A stretch of 64,000 nt of DNA, taken from Tindallia magadiensis (lineage in GTDB: Bacteria > Bacillota > Clostridia > Peptostreptococcales > Tindalliaceae). A program made the translations under genes and the position numbers. Shown here in pieces: positions 42,794 through 52,056 of this stretch (positions within the stretch are counted from its first letter, which is position 1; the number at the start of each line of letters is the position of its first letter). The notes beneath the pieces were generated by a model. The model had not been told where the DNA came from. It did no database searches and saw only the letters and a program-made list of their open reading frames with translations. The stretch is taken from contig NZ_FOQA01000002.1 in NCBI RefSeq assembly GCF_900113635.1, forward strand, positions 372,001 through 436,000, given 5' to 3'.

Positions 42794-44218
42794 TTGGATA
42801 GTTTGTTGAGCAAAGAAGATATGGAAGCTGTTTTAGATATTTTGGATGAAGGAATTCAGGTGGTAAATCTGGAAGGGATCATTGTCTATTGCAATGAAGC
42901 GGCGGCAGAATTGGACAGTCTGAAAAAAGAAGAAGTGGTTGGGAAACATATTCTTGAAATATACCCTTCCCTAACGAAAGAGACCAGTACATTAATAGAA
43001 TCCTTAAAGACAGGAAAAGCCATTTATCACTATCAACAAGATTTTTTGAACTATAAGGGAAGTAAAATAACAACTGTAAACAGTACGATTCCACTTCATA
43101 AAAATGGACAATTAGTAGGAGCTTTGGAGCTATCCAGAAACATTACTCAGGTTAGAGAACTTTCAGAGCGTTTAGTAGATCTGCAGGAAAAAATATATGC
43201 ACAGAAACCTTCTGTATCAAAAGCTGTAAAAGGAACAGCCAGATACACTTTTGATGATATTATTGGAGAGAGTCCGGAGATTATTAAGCTGAAGCATCAA
43301 TCAATGAAAGCTGCCGCTACTCATTCTTCGGTGATTGTATACGGAAATACAGGGACCGGAAAAGAGTTGATCGTACAGGCTATTCACAATGCCAGTGAAA
43401 GACGGAAAAAGCCATTTATTGCACAAAACTGTGCGGCGATTCCTGCAGCACTGCTGGAAAGCATTCTTTTCGGAACGGTGAAAGGAAGCTTCACCGGTGC
43501 TGATCATCGGCCAGGTCTATTTGAATTGGCTAATGAAGGGACTTTGTTTTTAGATGAAATAAATTCAATGCCCATGGAACTGCAGGCAAAGTTACTTCGT
43601 GTATTAGAAGAAAGATCAATCAGACGGGTGGGAGATATTAAAACCCGGGAAGTCAATGTGCGCATTATAGCGGCGATGAATATGGACCCTTTCCAAGCTG
43701 TTCATGAGAAAAAACTAAGAGAAGATTTGTTTTACCGCCTTAATGTGGTGTCTTTACGGTTACCGGATTTGATGGAAAGAGAAAATGATTTTTCTGTATT
43801 ATTGACGCATTTTATTAATAATTTTAATCGTAAGCTAAGTAAAAATATTCTAGGCGTGACACCGGAAGCTTTGCAAAAACTTAAAAATCATTCTTGGCCC
43901 GGGAACGTGAGGGAATTGGAAAATATCATTGAAGGCATGATGAATGTGATGGAAGGCCAATGGATTAAAATAGAGGATTTGCCCTATTACTTGCAAAGAG
44001 GAAAAGGAGAAGAAAAGGATTTGGGAACAGAAATTGTGTTGGGGGCGCATACTTCTCTCCGGGAATTGATGAATAGCGTAGAAAAACAAGTAATTGCCAG
44101 TGTGTTTGAAGAGGAAAAAGGCAATATCACAAAAACGGCGGAAAGGCTTTCTGTACCTCGACAGACACTTCAATATCGATTAAGCAAGTTGGGGATAGAG
44201 TTAGAAAAAGAAAAGTAG
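42794..44218 (+). CDS. PAS-type sigma-54 activator, probable regulator of lysine fermentation
   Basis: A 474-residue transcription activator. One PAS domain (about 1-120, LDEGIQVVNLEGIIVYCNEAA) probably senses a small molecule. The AAA+ domain (about 150-385) has Walker A GNTGTGKE, Walker B LFLDEINS and a sigma-54 contact loop GSFTGA. A Fis-type helix-turn-helix closes it (about 430-474). There is no receiver domain, so it is not phosphorylation-driven. TTG 42794 follows GGCGGTGAT. A perfect-spacing -24/-12 promoter lies 250 bases downstream, ahead of the kdd-kam genes, making lysine or a breakdown product the likely signal. Confidence 0.9.
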   Translation: MDSLLSKEDMEAVLDILDEGIQVVNLEGIIVYCNEAAAELDSLKKEEVVGKHILEIYPSLTKETSTLIESLKTGKAIYHYQQDFLNYKGSKITTVNSTIPLHKNGQLVGALELSRNITQVRELSERLVDLQEKIYAQKPSVSKAVKGTARYTFDDIIGESPEIIKLKHQSMKAAATHSSVIVYGNTGTGKELIVQAIHNASERRKKPFIAQNCAAIPAALLESILFGTVKGSFTGADHRPGLFELANEGTLFLDEINSMPMELQAKLLRVLEERSIRRVGDIKTREVNVRIIAAMNMDPFQAVHEKKLREDLFYRLNVVSLRLPDLMERENDFSVLLTHFINNFNRKLSKNILGVTPEALQKLKNHSWPGNVRELENIIEGMMNVMEGQWIKIEDLPYYLQRGKGEEKDLGTEIVLGAHTSLRELMNSVEKQVIASVFEEEKGNITKTAERLSVPRQTLQYRLSKLGIELEKEK

Positions 44219-44230
44219 TCGATTAGAACC

Positions 44231-44259
44231 AAAACCGCCGAAAAACAGGCGGTTTTTTT
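44231..44259 (+). terminator. Terminator of the sigma-54 activator gene
   Basis: AACCGCC and GGCGGTT around a seven-base A-rich loop, followed by T. It separates the activator from its predicted target operon. Confidence 0.87.
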
Positions 44260-44467
44260 AGTGGTTTGAAAGAACGAATGCTGCTTTATGGTTGCAAGAA
44301 AAGAAAAATAGAATTAATTCAAAAAAATGATAGTGGTCTAAGTTTGTTTTTATCCTGCTGTATAAAGAATATAATTCAGTTTTATCATACTTTGCAACGA
44401 TTATTCTATTTAGAGAAAGAGTGGGATGTATCTCGACAATCTATTTTATTGAAAATACCGGCTATTT

Positions 44468-44483
44468 TGGCATCATATTTGCA
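44468..44483 (+). promoter_or_regulatory. Sigma-54 (-24/-12) promoter of the kdd-kam operon
   Basis: TGGCATCATATTTGCA has GG and GC ten bases apart, as sigma-54 requires. It lies 74 bases before the kdd start in an otherwise gene-free 340-base stretch that follows a sigma-54 activator gene. The 200 bases between terminator and promoter presumably hold the activator site, but no clear dyad was found. Confidence 0.85.
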
Positions 44484-44556
44484 TTAACTAATACGAAGAA
44501 GTATGTTAGCTTATTCAGTGCTTAACGCACTTAAATTTAAAAGGAGGAATGTTAAT

Positions 44557-45597
44557 ATGAAAAAAATGGGATGTCCTTATGGTACGCATCGGGTAATAGA
44601 ACCGAAAGGGGTATTGCCTCAACCAGCTCAAAAAATTGACAACAGTATGGAGATCTATGATAACGAAATCTTATTGGATGTACAGACGTTAAATGTTGAC
44701 TCTGCCAGTTTTACGCAGATTAAAGAGCAGGCTGGTGGCGATTTAGATAAAATTAAAGAAATCATGACGGGAATCGTAGCAGAGAGAGGGAAACATCATA
44801 ACCCTGTTACTGGTTCAGGGGGAATGTTGATAGGAACAGTGGCTAAAATAGGAGAAGGCTTAAAAGGAAAAACAGATTTGAAAGTGGGCGATAAGTTAGC
44901 CACCTTAGTTTCTCTTTCTTTAACACCCTTGGTCATTGAAGAGATCAATGAAATCCGTAAAGATATTGATCAAGTAGATATCAAAGGACAGGCTATTTTG
45001 TTTGAAAGTGGTATTTATGCTGTGCTGCCTGATGATATTGCCGAGAACCTAGCACTTTCTGTCTTGGACGTAGCAGGAGCGCCTGCACAGACAGCTAAAC
45101 TAGTAAAGCCAGGAGATACAGTGGTTGTGATTGGTGGATATGGAAAATCTGGAATGCTTTGCTTGTATGAAGCGAAAAAACGTGCTGGTGTAACAGGAAA
45201 AGTAATTTGTGTAGGTCGTCGCAAAGAAGGTATTGATGGTATACGCGACTTAGATTTGGCAGATGAATATGTTGTTGCAAACTCAACAAACGCCGTTGAA
45301 CTGATGGAAGCTGTAAAAGAAGCTACAAACGGTGAAATGGCTGATGTAGTAATCAACTGCGTGAACATCCCGAATACGGAAATGGGAAGTATTCTTGCGG
45401 CGAAGGATACTGGTTTAATTTACTTCTTTAGCATGGCAACCAGCTTTACAAAAGCAGCTTTAGGTGCGGAAGGAATTGGAAGAGACACCACTATGCTGAT
45501 AGGGAACGGATATACAAAAGGCCACGCCGAAATTTCTTTGCAAATCATGAGAGAAAGTGAAGCACTTCGTAAAAAGTTTGAAGAACTGTATGCATAG
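44557..45597 (+). CDS. kdd: L-erythro-3,5-diaminohexanoate dehydrogenase
   Basis: A 346-residue NAD(P)-dependent enzyme that oxidises 3,5-diaminohexanoate to 3-keto-5-aminohexanoate in lysine fermentation. The N-terminal sequence MGCPYGTHRVIEPKGVLPQP is characteristic of Kdd. A medium-chain dehydrogenase-like nucleotide fold follows (VVVIGGYGKSGM, VICVGRRKEG). ATG 44557 has a strong AAAGGAGG site. It is the first gene behind a sigma-54 promoter. In many clostridial clusters kdd stands near kce and kal, but neither is in this window. Confidence 0.93.
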   Translation: MKKMGCPYGTHRVIEPKGVLPQPAQKIDNSMEIYDNEILLDVQTLNVDSASFTQIKEQAGGDLDKIKEIMTGIVAERGKHHNPVTGSGGMLIGTVAKIGEGLKGKTDLKVGDKLATLVSLSLTPLVIEEINEIRKDIDQVDIKGQAILFESGIYAVLPDDIAENLALSVLDVAGAPAQTAKLVKPGDTVVVIGGYGKSGMLCLYEAKKRAGVTGKVICVGRRKEGIDGIRDLDLADEYVVANSTNAVELMEAVKEATNGEMADVVINCVNIPNTEMGSILAAKDTGLIYFFSMATSFTKAALGAEGIGRDTTMLIGNGYTKGHAEISLQIMRESEALRKKFEELYA

Positions 45598-45623
45598 TTG
45601 ATAGATACGGATAGCAAAGCACA

Positions 45624-45664
45624 GAAAACCCCAGGTGATATCTTCATAAATTACCGGGGTTTTC
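45624..45664 (+). other. Hairpin between kdd and kamA (possible attenuator)
   Basis: GAAAACCCC and GGGGTTTTC arms with an inner GGTGAT/ATTACC helix span most of the gap. The 3' side has only four T inside the stem, so it is a weak terminator or RNA-processing/stability element that could make kdd and kam levels differ. Confidence 0.5.
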
Positions 45665-45694
45665 AATCTGATAAATCTCAAAGGGGAGAATAAA

Positions 45695-46945
45695 ATGCGT
45701 GATTATCACGATATTGAACTGTGGAAAGATGTTAGCGAAGATCAGTGGAATAGTTGGGAATGGCAAGTGAAAAATCGGATCACTACGGTTGATGATCTGA
45801 AGAAAGTAGTAAACCTTAAAGAGGGAGAAGAAGAAGGAATTGAAAAATGCTTAAAAAAATTGCGGATGGGAATCACTCCTTATTATGCCTCCTTAATGGA
45901 TCCGGATGATGAGAACTGTCCTGTCAGAATGCAAGCCGTTCCTCAGTCGTCAGAATTGCACCAAGGCAGTTCGGACATGGATGATCCCTTGCATGAAGAT
46001 GTTGATTCGCCGGTGGAAGGGCTGACCCATCGTTATCCGGATCGAGTTCTTTTGTTGATAACGGATATGTGTTCCATGTACTGTCGTCACTGTACAAGAC
46101 GACGTTTTGCGGGTCAACAGGATACTGGTCTTCCAATGGACCGGATTGAAGCGGCAGTAGAATATATTAAAAACACACCTCAGGTAAGAGATGTTCTTCT
46201 TTCAGGAGGAGATTGTCTGCTGGTATCAGATGAACGACTTGAAGCAATTATTAAAAAACTGCGCGAGATTCCTCATGTAGAAATCATTCGATTAGGAAGT
46301 CGTGCGCCAGTGGTGATGCCCCAGCGAATTACAGATTCTTTGGTAAATATGTTGAAAAAATATCATCCCATATGGTTAAATACACATTTTAATCACAGCA
46401 AAGAATTAACACCAGAAGCACGTAAATCTTTGGCTAAACTTGCTGATGCCGGTATTCCTCTTGGTAACCAGTCTGTATTACTGCGAGGGATCAATGATTG
46501 TGTTCCTGTGATGAAAGAACTGGTTCATGAACTGGTAAGGGAAAGAGTTCGACCCTACTACATCTATCAATGTGACCTGTCTGTAGGAATAGAACATTTT
46601 CGAACGACTGTAGCGAAAGGTATCGAAATTATTGAAGGTCTGCGTGGTCATACATCAGGATATGCCGTGCCTACTTTTGTGGTGGATGCACCTGGCGGCG
46701 GTGGAAAAATACCTGTTATGCCAAACTATATGATCTCCCAAGGAGCTGGGAAAATTGTGTTGAGAAATTATGAAGGTGTTATCTCTGCTTATTCTGAACC
46801 GACGAACTATTCTCATGACGATGAGTGTAAAACCTGTCAGGAAGGCAAAGAAAAAAGTCTGGGTGGTGTTGCAGGCTTGATTAACGGAGAAGGGATATCC
46901 ATGGAACCGGCGGATTTAGAACGTCATAAAAGAAGTAAAAAATGA
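45695..46945 (+). CDS. kamA: Lysine 2,3-aminomutase
   Basis: A 416-residue radical-SAM/PLP enzyme converting L-lysine to L-beta-lysine. The radical-SAM cluster motif is C126-C130-C133 (CSMYCRHC) and the PLP lysine is K338 in PGGGGKIPV. The C-terminal Cys residues (CKTCQ region) fit the structural zinc site. The length matches the clostridial enzyme (416). ATG 45695 follows AAAGGGGAG. Its stop overlaps kamB (ATGA). This is the entry step of lysine fermentation to acetate, butyrate and ammonia. Confidence 0.95.
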   Translation: MRDYHDIELWKDVSEDQWNSWEWQVKNRITTVDDLKKVVNLKEGEEEGIEKCLKKLRMGITPYYASLMDPDDENCPVRMQAVPQSSELHQGSSDMDDPLHEDVDSPVEGLTHRYPDRVLLLITDMCSMYCRHCTRRRFAGQQDTGLPMDRIEAAVEYIKNTPQVRDVLLSGGDCLLVSDERLEAIIKKLREIPHVEIIRLGSRAPVVMPQRITDSLVNMLKKYHPIWLNTHFNHSKELTPEARKSLAKLADAGIPLGNQSVLLRGINDCVPVMKELVHELVRERVRPYYIYQCDLSVGIEHFRTTVAKGIEIIEGLRGHTSGYAVPTFVVDAPGGGGKIPVMPNYMISQGAGKIVLRNYEGVISAYSEPTNYSHDDECKTCQEGKEKSLGGVAGLINGEGISMEPADLERHKRSKK

Positions 46946-47976
46946 AGTTACAAGACTACCTTTCTAAAAAAGACTGCCGACGCATTGCGGTGATCGGCAT
47001 GTCAAAAAATGCTGGAAAAACGGTGGTGCTTAATCGGCTAATAGCAGAAATGAACGAAAGCAATATGGTCATAGGAATCACATCAACAGGAAGAGACGGG
47101 GAAGAAGAAGATTTAGTGACACAAACAGAAAAGCCGCGCATCTATGTTCCAGTCAATACGATACTGGCAACCACAGAGGTTTGTCTGGGAAACAGCGAAG
47201 CGAAGGTGGAAATTTTAGATACTACCGGTGAGAATACCCCAATGGGTCAAGTGGTGATAGTGAAGGTAAGGCAAGCAGGATTTATTCAAATTGCAGGTCC
47301 GGATACCAATGCCGGGATAAAAAAAGTAATGATAAGCATGGAAGAACATGGCGCTAATCGAATTTTAGTCGATGGCGCCATCGATCGTAAAGCCAGTGCT
47401 TCACCAGCCGTATCTGACGGGTGTATTCTTGCTACAGGTGCCGTCTTGCACCGTGATCCGGAGCAGGTAATCAAAATGACGAAACATCAGGTGGACATAT
47501 ATTCATTGCCGGCCGTTGAAGAAAAAGAAATAATCAAAGCGTGGAATACCTTTACGGAAAAAGGAAGTGTCGCTGTGATTGATCAGAAAGGTGCGATGAG
47601 GATACTGCCGATACGATCGGCCATTAATAGTGGTCGCAAGCTTGGGAATGCACTAGAGAAAGGCGATCGATGGTTGTTGGTAAAAGGAAGTTTAACTGGG
47701 AAAGCGGTCCAGGAACTGATGCAAGTCACTTCTTTGTATAAAGAAGTGACAATCCTTATGGCGGATGCAACAAAAGTGTTTATAACAGAAAAAGAGTGGA
47801 AACTATGGAAACATATGGGCGTAGGGCTTAAAGTAATCAATCCTATTAATCTTCTGGCCGTAACCGTAAACCCGGTTTCGCCAGAAGGGTACGTATTTGA
47901 TAAACAAAAGTTTCATCGGGAGATGCAACAGGCACTTGGTCTAACTCCTGTTATTGATGTGCTTGAGGAAGGATGA
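46942..47976 (+). CDS. kamB: Lysine 5,6-aminomutase reactivase subunit KamB
   Basis: A 344-residue protein with a P-loop near the N-terminus (MSKNAGKTVVLNRL) and an Ala/Gly-rich nucleotide-binding core (VDGAIDRKASASPAVSDG). It matches the conserved protein found between kamA and kamC in lysine-fermenting clostridia and proposed, with KamC, to reactivate the B12-dependent lysine 5,6-aminomutase. It overlaps kamA and kamC by four bases each, indicating a tightly coupled set. The reactivase function is known mainly from gene association and analogy. Confidence 0.85.
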   Translation: MKLQDYLSKKDCRRIAVIGMSKNAGKTVVLNRLIAEMNESNMVIGITSTGRDGEEEDLVTQTEKPRIYVPVNTILATTEVCLGNSEAKVEILDTTGENTPMGQVVIVKVRQAGFIQIAGPDTNAGIKKVMISMEEHGANRILVDGAIDRKASASPAVSDGCILATGAVLHRDPEQVIKMTKHQVDIYSLPAVEEKEIIKAWNTFTEKGSVAVIDQKGAMRILPIRSAINSGRKLGNALEKGDRWLLVKGSLTGKAVQELMQVTSLYKEVTILMADATKVFITEKEWKLWKHMGVGLKVINPINLLAVTVNPVSPEGYVFDKQKFHREMQQALGLTPVIDVLEEG

Positions 47977-49610
47977 CTGAATTGAACTATTTTATGAATT
48001 CGGATACTCCGGATCAAATCGGACTAAAAGATTTTATGGCAAAGGTACCTGTAGAAACAGAATACGGACGCATCATGAAAGAAAATTTGGATCCCTATCC
48101 TCTGGAAGACAAAGAAACCCTTAACGTGCTATATGCAGAGATTCAAGAAATGATCCAAGCGAAAGAGGAACATCCAGGACTATTGAAAGAATTGCGAAGG
48201 CTTTTGCACGGACAAAAGAACATTCGTAAATCCATTGAAAATGCTGGGAAACAACAAGTGCTTTCTGATGTGGAATTCTTTGAAATAAAAAAGCAAGGGC
48301 TGGCAATGCAAAGGCTGTCTCGTCACTTGAAGAAACATAAACGAATCCTTTTTCCATCTGTTAAACTTTATTCAGTACAGTGGTTAACGGAACTTCTGGA
48401 TCCAGAAGAAACCGGAATAGAAACCTTTTACATTTACGATGCGTATGATTCTAAACTGAAAGCTTTAAGATCTCAGAAATTACAGTTGCAGGAAGCAATG
48501 ATAAAAGAAGAAAAGAATCGAGAAAAACAGATAGAAGAAATAACGGGGTTAAAAGTACTTTGGAATAAGGAGCTTCACATCCCGAAAGAAAATTCAGCCT
48601 ATCGGGAGAGTCTGGAAGCTTTGAATACTTATGTTTTAGCAAATGAAACCAAAAGCCATTGGGTATATCGTCCCTTGCGACAAGAAAAAGAGGATGTTCT
48701 GGAAGATATTCGGAGAGAAGAAGAAGTACTGGAACAAAAAATTCGTCAATGGCTTAGTCGTTGCATTGGAGATAAAAGCAAAGAGCTGCTGGAAAATACG
48801 TATAGGATAGCCCATCTGGATTTATTGTTAGGAAAAGTTGCGATGGCAATTACCTTTCGATGTTGCAAACCAAAAATATCTGAGAAAGCAGAAATAAGCA
48901 TTTTCAGTGGAAGACATACAGGGCTTGAAGAGCGCTTAAAGAAAGATAAGTTGTCTTGTATTCCGGTAGACCTTACGGCTGAAAAAGGCGTTACGCTTAT
49001 TACTGGTGCTAATATGGGTGGTAAAACCATGTCATTGAAGATGACTGCCTTGCTACTGGCATTGGCACAAATGGGTTTTTGGGTGCCGGCGGAATCTTTT
49101 TCTTTTATGCCTATGCATTATATATACTTTTCAACAGGGGATCAACAATCTCAGGAAAAAGGATTATCCACTTTTGGAGCAGAACTGGAAGGCTTAAAAA
49201 AAGCGTTGGAAGTTGCTGATAAGCAAGGAGTTATCCTGCTGGATGAGTTGGCAAGCGGAACGAATCCAAAAGAAGGATATGGGATATCGAAAGCCATTGT
49301 AGAGAATTTAAGCCAGCGATCGGCTATTTCCATTGTAACAACTCATTATGATGGAATAGGCGAAATCCCGGAGGTGCGTCATTTACAGGTGGTTGGATTA
49401 CGTGAAGAAAACCTGGAACATCTTAAAGAGGAGTTGAGAGAGGCGCGATCGGTAGCAGGAATTTTTGAGAAATATATGGATTATCGACTGCGACCGAAAG
49501 AAAGCAAAGATCCAGTTCCAAGAGATGCCATACGTGTAGCGGAAATAATGGGGCTTCCTGAGTCGATCATCAAAAATGCGCAGACGTATTTGAAAGAAAA
49601 AGAAGAATGA
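47973..49610 (+). CDS. kamC: MutS-like ATPase KamC (aminomutase reactivase)
   Basis: A 545-residue protein whose C-terminal half is a MutS-family ATPase: Walker A TGANMGGKT, Walker B VILLDELASGTNP, and a TTHYD H-loop. The N-terminal half is helical and rich in charged residues and lacks the MutS mismatch-recognition domain. In lysine-fermentation clusters this protein is paired with KamB and thought to use ATP to exchange damaged cobalamin cofactor on KamDE. It overlaps kamB and leads directly into kamD. A DNA-repair role is unlikely in this setting. Confidence 0.87.
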   Translation: MTELNYFMNSDTPDQIGLKDFMAKVPVETEYGRIMKENLDPYPLEDKETLNVLYAEIQEMIQAKEEHPGLLKELRRLLHGQKNIRKSIENAGKQQVLSDVEFFEIKKQGLAMQRLSRHLKKHKRILFPSVKLYSVQWLTELLDPEETGIETFYIYDAYDSKLKALRSQKLQLQEAMIKEEKNREKQIEEITGLKVLWNKELHIPKENSAYRESLEALNTYVLANETKSHWVYRPLRQEKEDVLEDIRREEEVLEQKIRQWLSRCIGDKSKELLENTYRIAHLDLLLGKVAMAITFRCCKPKISEKAEISIFSGRHTGLEERLKKDKLSCIPVDLTAEKGVTLITGANMGGKTMSLKMTALLLALAQMGFWVPAESFSFMPMHYIYFSTGDQQSQEKGLSTFGAELEGLKKALEVADKQGVILLDELASGTNPKEGYGISKAIVENLSQRSAISIVTTHYDGIGEIPEVRHLQVVGLREENLEHLKEELREARSVAGIFEKYMDYRLRPKESKDPVPRDAIRVAEIMGLPESIIKNAQTYLKEKEE

Positions 49611-49623
49611 GGGAGGAATGAGG

Positions 49624-51180
49624 ATGAACAGTAAGCTAAACTTAGATCAAAAAATGATAGATGAAGCAAGAAGAGCCTCTAAAGCAGTAGCTGATGAAAT
49701 TCAGCCATATATCGATGAACACACCACGGTTAGTGTTGAGAGAACCATCGCTCGCTTGTTAGGGATTGACGGAATTGACGAAGTTGATCGGCCCTTACCT
49801 AATATTATCGTAAATCATGTGCGTGAACAAGGAGGGCTCAATGAAGGAATTGCCTATTGGATAGGAAATGCCATGGTATATACAGGAAAAGGACCTCAGG
49901 AAATTGCAGAGGCCGTTAGTCGTGAAGAGTTTTCCTTAACAGAGATCCCTGCTCAAAATCGACAGGAAGTAATTCGTGCAGTGACCAGCAAGGCAGAAGA
50001 AACCGTTGAAAAAATAAAGCATAACCGAAAACAAAGAGAAACCATGATTGAAACCATGGGTGAAGGTAAAAAACCATTATTATACCTTATTGTTGCTTCT
50101 GGGAATATTTATGAAGATGTGATTCAGGCGCAGGCAGCCGTAAGGCAAGGCGCTGATATTATTGCAGTGATCAGAAGTACAGCTCAGAGTTTGTTGGATT
50201 ATGTACCTTATGGGCCAACAACAGAAGGTTTTGGCGGAACTTATGCAACGCAAGAAAACTTCAGAATCATGCGAAAAGCGCTGGATGAAGTGGGAGAAAA
50301 AGTAGGAAGGTATATACGTTTATGTAATTACTGTAGTGGTCTTTGTATGCCTGAAATTGCGGCAATGGGAGCCTTAGAAAGACTGGACGTTATGTTGAAT
50401 GATGCCCTTTACGGAATATTGTTCAGAGATATTAATATGCAAAGAACCTTTGTAGATCAATACTTTTCCAGGGTGGTTAACGGGTTTGCAGGAATTATTA
50501 TCAACACCGGAGAAGATAACTACCTGACAACAGCGGACGCTGTGGAAGAAGCTCATACGGTGGTGGCATCACAATTTATTAACGAACAATTTGCGTTAAA
50601 AGCTGGATTGCCGGAAGAACAAATGGCTCTTGGACATGCTTTTGAAATGGACCCGGAGCTTACCAATGGATTTTTACTGGAGTTGGCCCAAGCGCAAATG
50701 GCCAGAGAAATTTTTCCTAAAGCACCGTTGAAATACATGCCGCCAACGAAGTTTATGACGGGCAACATCTTTAAAGGTCATATTCAAGATGCCATGTTCA
50801 ATTTGGCTGCCATTTGGACACAACAAGGGATACAACTTTTGGGAATGTTGACGGAAGCTAATCATACTCCGCATCTTCATGATCGTGCCTTGTCGATTGA
50901 AAATGCAAAATATGTATTTAATAATTGTAAAGATATAGGGGATGAGATAGAGTTCAAAAAAGACGGCATTATTCAAAAGAGAGCTCAGAAAGTTCTGGGA
51001 GATGCCGTGCAGCTTTTGGATCAGGTAGAAGAAGATGGTATTTTGAAAACCATTGAAGAAGGTAAATTTGGAGGCGTTAAAAGATCAAGGACGGGCGGTA
51101 AAGGCCTTGACGGTGTATTTGAAAAATCTGAAGGATACCTTAATCCCTTTATACCCCTTATGCTAGGAGGTGACCGGTAA
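49624..51180 (+). CDS. kamD: Lysine 5,6-aminomutase alpha subunit
   Basis: A 518-residue subunit of the adenosylcobalamin- and PLP-dependent aminomutase that moves the epsilon-amino group of beta-lysine (or D-lysine) to carbon 5. It forms the substrate-binding TIM barrel (PYGPTTEGFGGTYATQENFR, YIRLCNYCSGLCMPEIA). The start is ATG 49624, seven bases after GGAGG; ATG 49618 also fits the frame but is too close to that site. It overlaps kamE by one base (TAATG). Confidence 0.95.
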   Translation: MNSKLNLDQKMIDEARRASKAVADEIQPYIDEHTTVSVERTIARLLGIDGIDEVDRPLPNIIVNHVREQGGLNEGIAYWIGNAMVYTGKGPQEIAEAVSREEFSLTEIPAQNRQEVIRAVTSKAEETVEKIKHNRKQRETMIETMGEGKKPLLYLIVASGNIYEDVIQAQAAVRQGADIIAVIRSTAQSLLDYVPYGPTTEGFGGTYATQENFRIMRKALDEVGEKVGRYIRLCNYCSGLCMPEIAAMGALERLDVMLNDALYGILFRDINMQRTFVDQYFSRVVNGFAGIIINTGEDNYLTTADAVEEAHTVVASQFINEQFALKAGLPEEQMALGHAFEMDPELTNGFLLELAQAQMAREIFPKAPLKYMPPTKFMTGNIFKGHIQDAMFNLAAIWTQQGIQLLGMLTEANHTPHLHDRALSIENAKYVFNNCKDIGDEIEFKKDGIIQKRAQKVLGDAVQLLDQVEEDGILKTIEEGKFGGVKRSRTGGKGLDGVFEKSEGYLNPFIPLMLGGDR

Positions 51181-51935
51181 TGGCTATTGAAAAAGTAGAT
51201 CTTTCGAATGTAAAACCTTACGGGGATACACTTAATGATGGGATGATTCAGCTAAGTTTCACTTTGCCGGTGCCTTATGGTGAAGAAGCAAAGGAAGCGG
51301 CAAGACGCCTGATGCTTAAAATGGGACTGGAAGAACCAAATGTTGTTAATGCCATGGATTTAGGGATTGGATATACCTATTTCATTGTTTATGCAAAGAG
51401 TAGCCATACAATTAATTATAACGCGATCAATGTTCCGAAAGTTGATGTCGATCGAATGACCAAGGAAGAAGTGGAAGAGTTTATTGAGAAAAAGATTAAA
51501 AGAGACGTGGTTATTCTGGGCGCCTGTACAGGATCCGATGCGCATACGGTGGGGATTGATGCTATTATGAATATGAAGGGTTATCATGGGCATTATGGCT
51601 TGGAGCGGTACAAAGGAATTGAAGCGCACAACCTTGGAAGTCAGGTGGAAAATGAAGAGTTAATATCGAAAGCAATTGAAATGAAAGCAGATGCATTGCT
51701 GGTATCACAAGTAGTGACGCAAAAAGACGTCCACATCAAAAATCTGACAGAACTTATCGAATTGTTAGAAGCAGAAAACTTGAGAGATAAGTTAATTGTT
51801 GTTTGCGGAGGGCCGAGGATATCTCACGAACTGGCTAAAGAATTAGGATATGATGCAGGATTTGGTACCAATACTTATGCGGAAGATGTAGGTTCTTTTG
51901 TGATTCATGAATTAGTTGAACGAAATTTGGTCTAA
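51180..51935 (+). CDS. kamE: Lysine 5,6-aminomutase beta (cobalamin-binding) subunit
   Basis: A 251-residue subunit carrying the B12 Rossmann domain. The base-off motif DxHxxG is D120-A-H122-T-V-G125. K133 (MKGYHG), eleven residues after that His, corresponds in spacing to the PLP-binding lysine known in the Clostridium enzyme. The C-terminal GGPRISHELAKELGYDAGFG binds the cobalamin tail. ATG 51180 follows AGGAGGTGA. A terminator ends the operon here, so the later pathway steps (Kce, Kal, CoA transferase) are encoded elsewhere. Confidence 0.95.
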   Translation: MAIEKVDLSNVKPYGDTLNDGMIQLSFTLPVPYGEEAKEAARRLMLKMGLEEPNVVNAMDLGIGYTYFIVYAKSSHTINYNAINVPKVDVDRMTKEEVEEFIEKKIKRDVVILGACTGSDAHTVGIDAIMNMKGYHGHYGLERYKGIEAHNLGSQVENEELISKAIEMKADALLVSQVVTQKDVHIKNLTELIELLEAENLRDKLIVVCGGPRISHELAKELGYDAGFGTNTYAEDVGSFVIHELVERNLV

Positions 51936-51954
51936 AAACCCCTTTTCGATCTGT

Positions 51955-52001
51955 AAGCTCGTTTTGTGTCTTAGGAGGAAGATGCAAAACGAGCTTTTTT
52001 T
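51955..52001 (+). terminator. Terminator of the kdd-kam operon
   Basis: AGCTCGTTTTG and CAAAACGAGCT pair perfectly around an 18-base loop, followed by seven T. Confidence 0.87.
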
Positions 52002-52056
52002 CTGTTGAAATTATGTTACAATAATGTTGGATGCGTTGAAAGAACGGGGGTTAAAG

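Noticed and set aside
44266-44487. A 73-codon open frame between the sigma-54 activator and kdd
   Set aside because: It has no ribosome site, has no recognisable family pattern and runs over the sigma-54 promoter at 44468-44483. It is more likely regulatory DNA.
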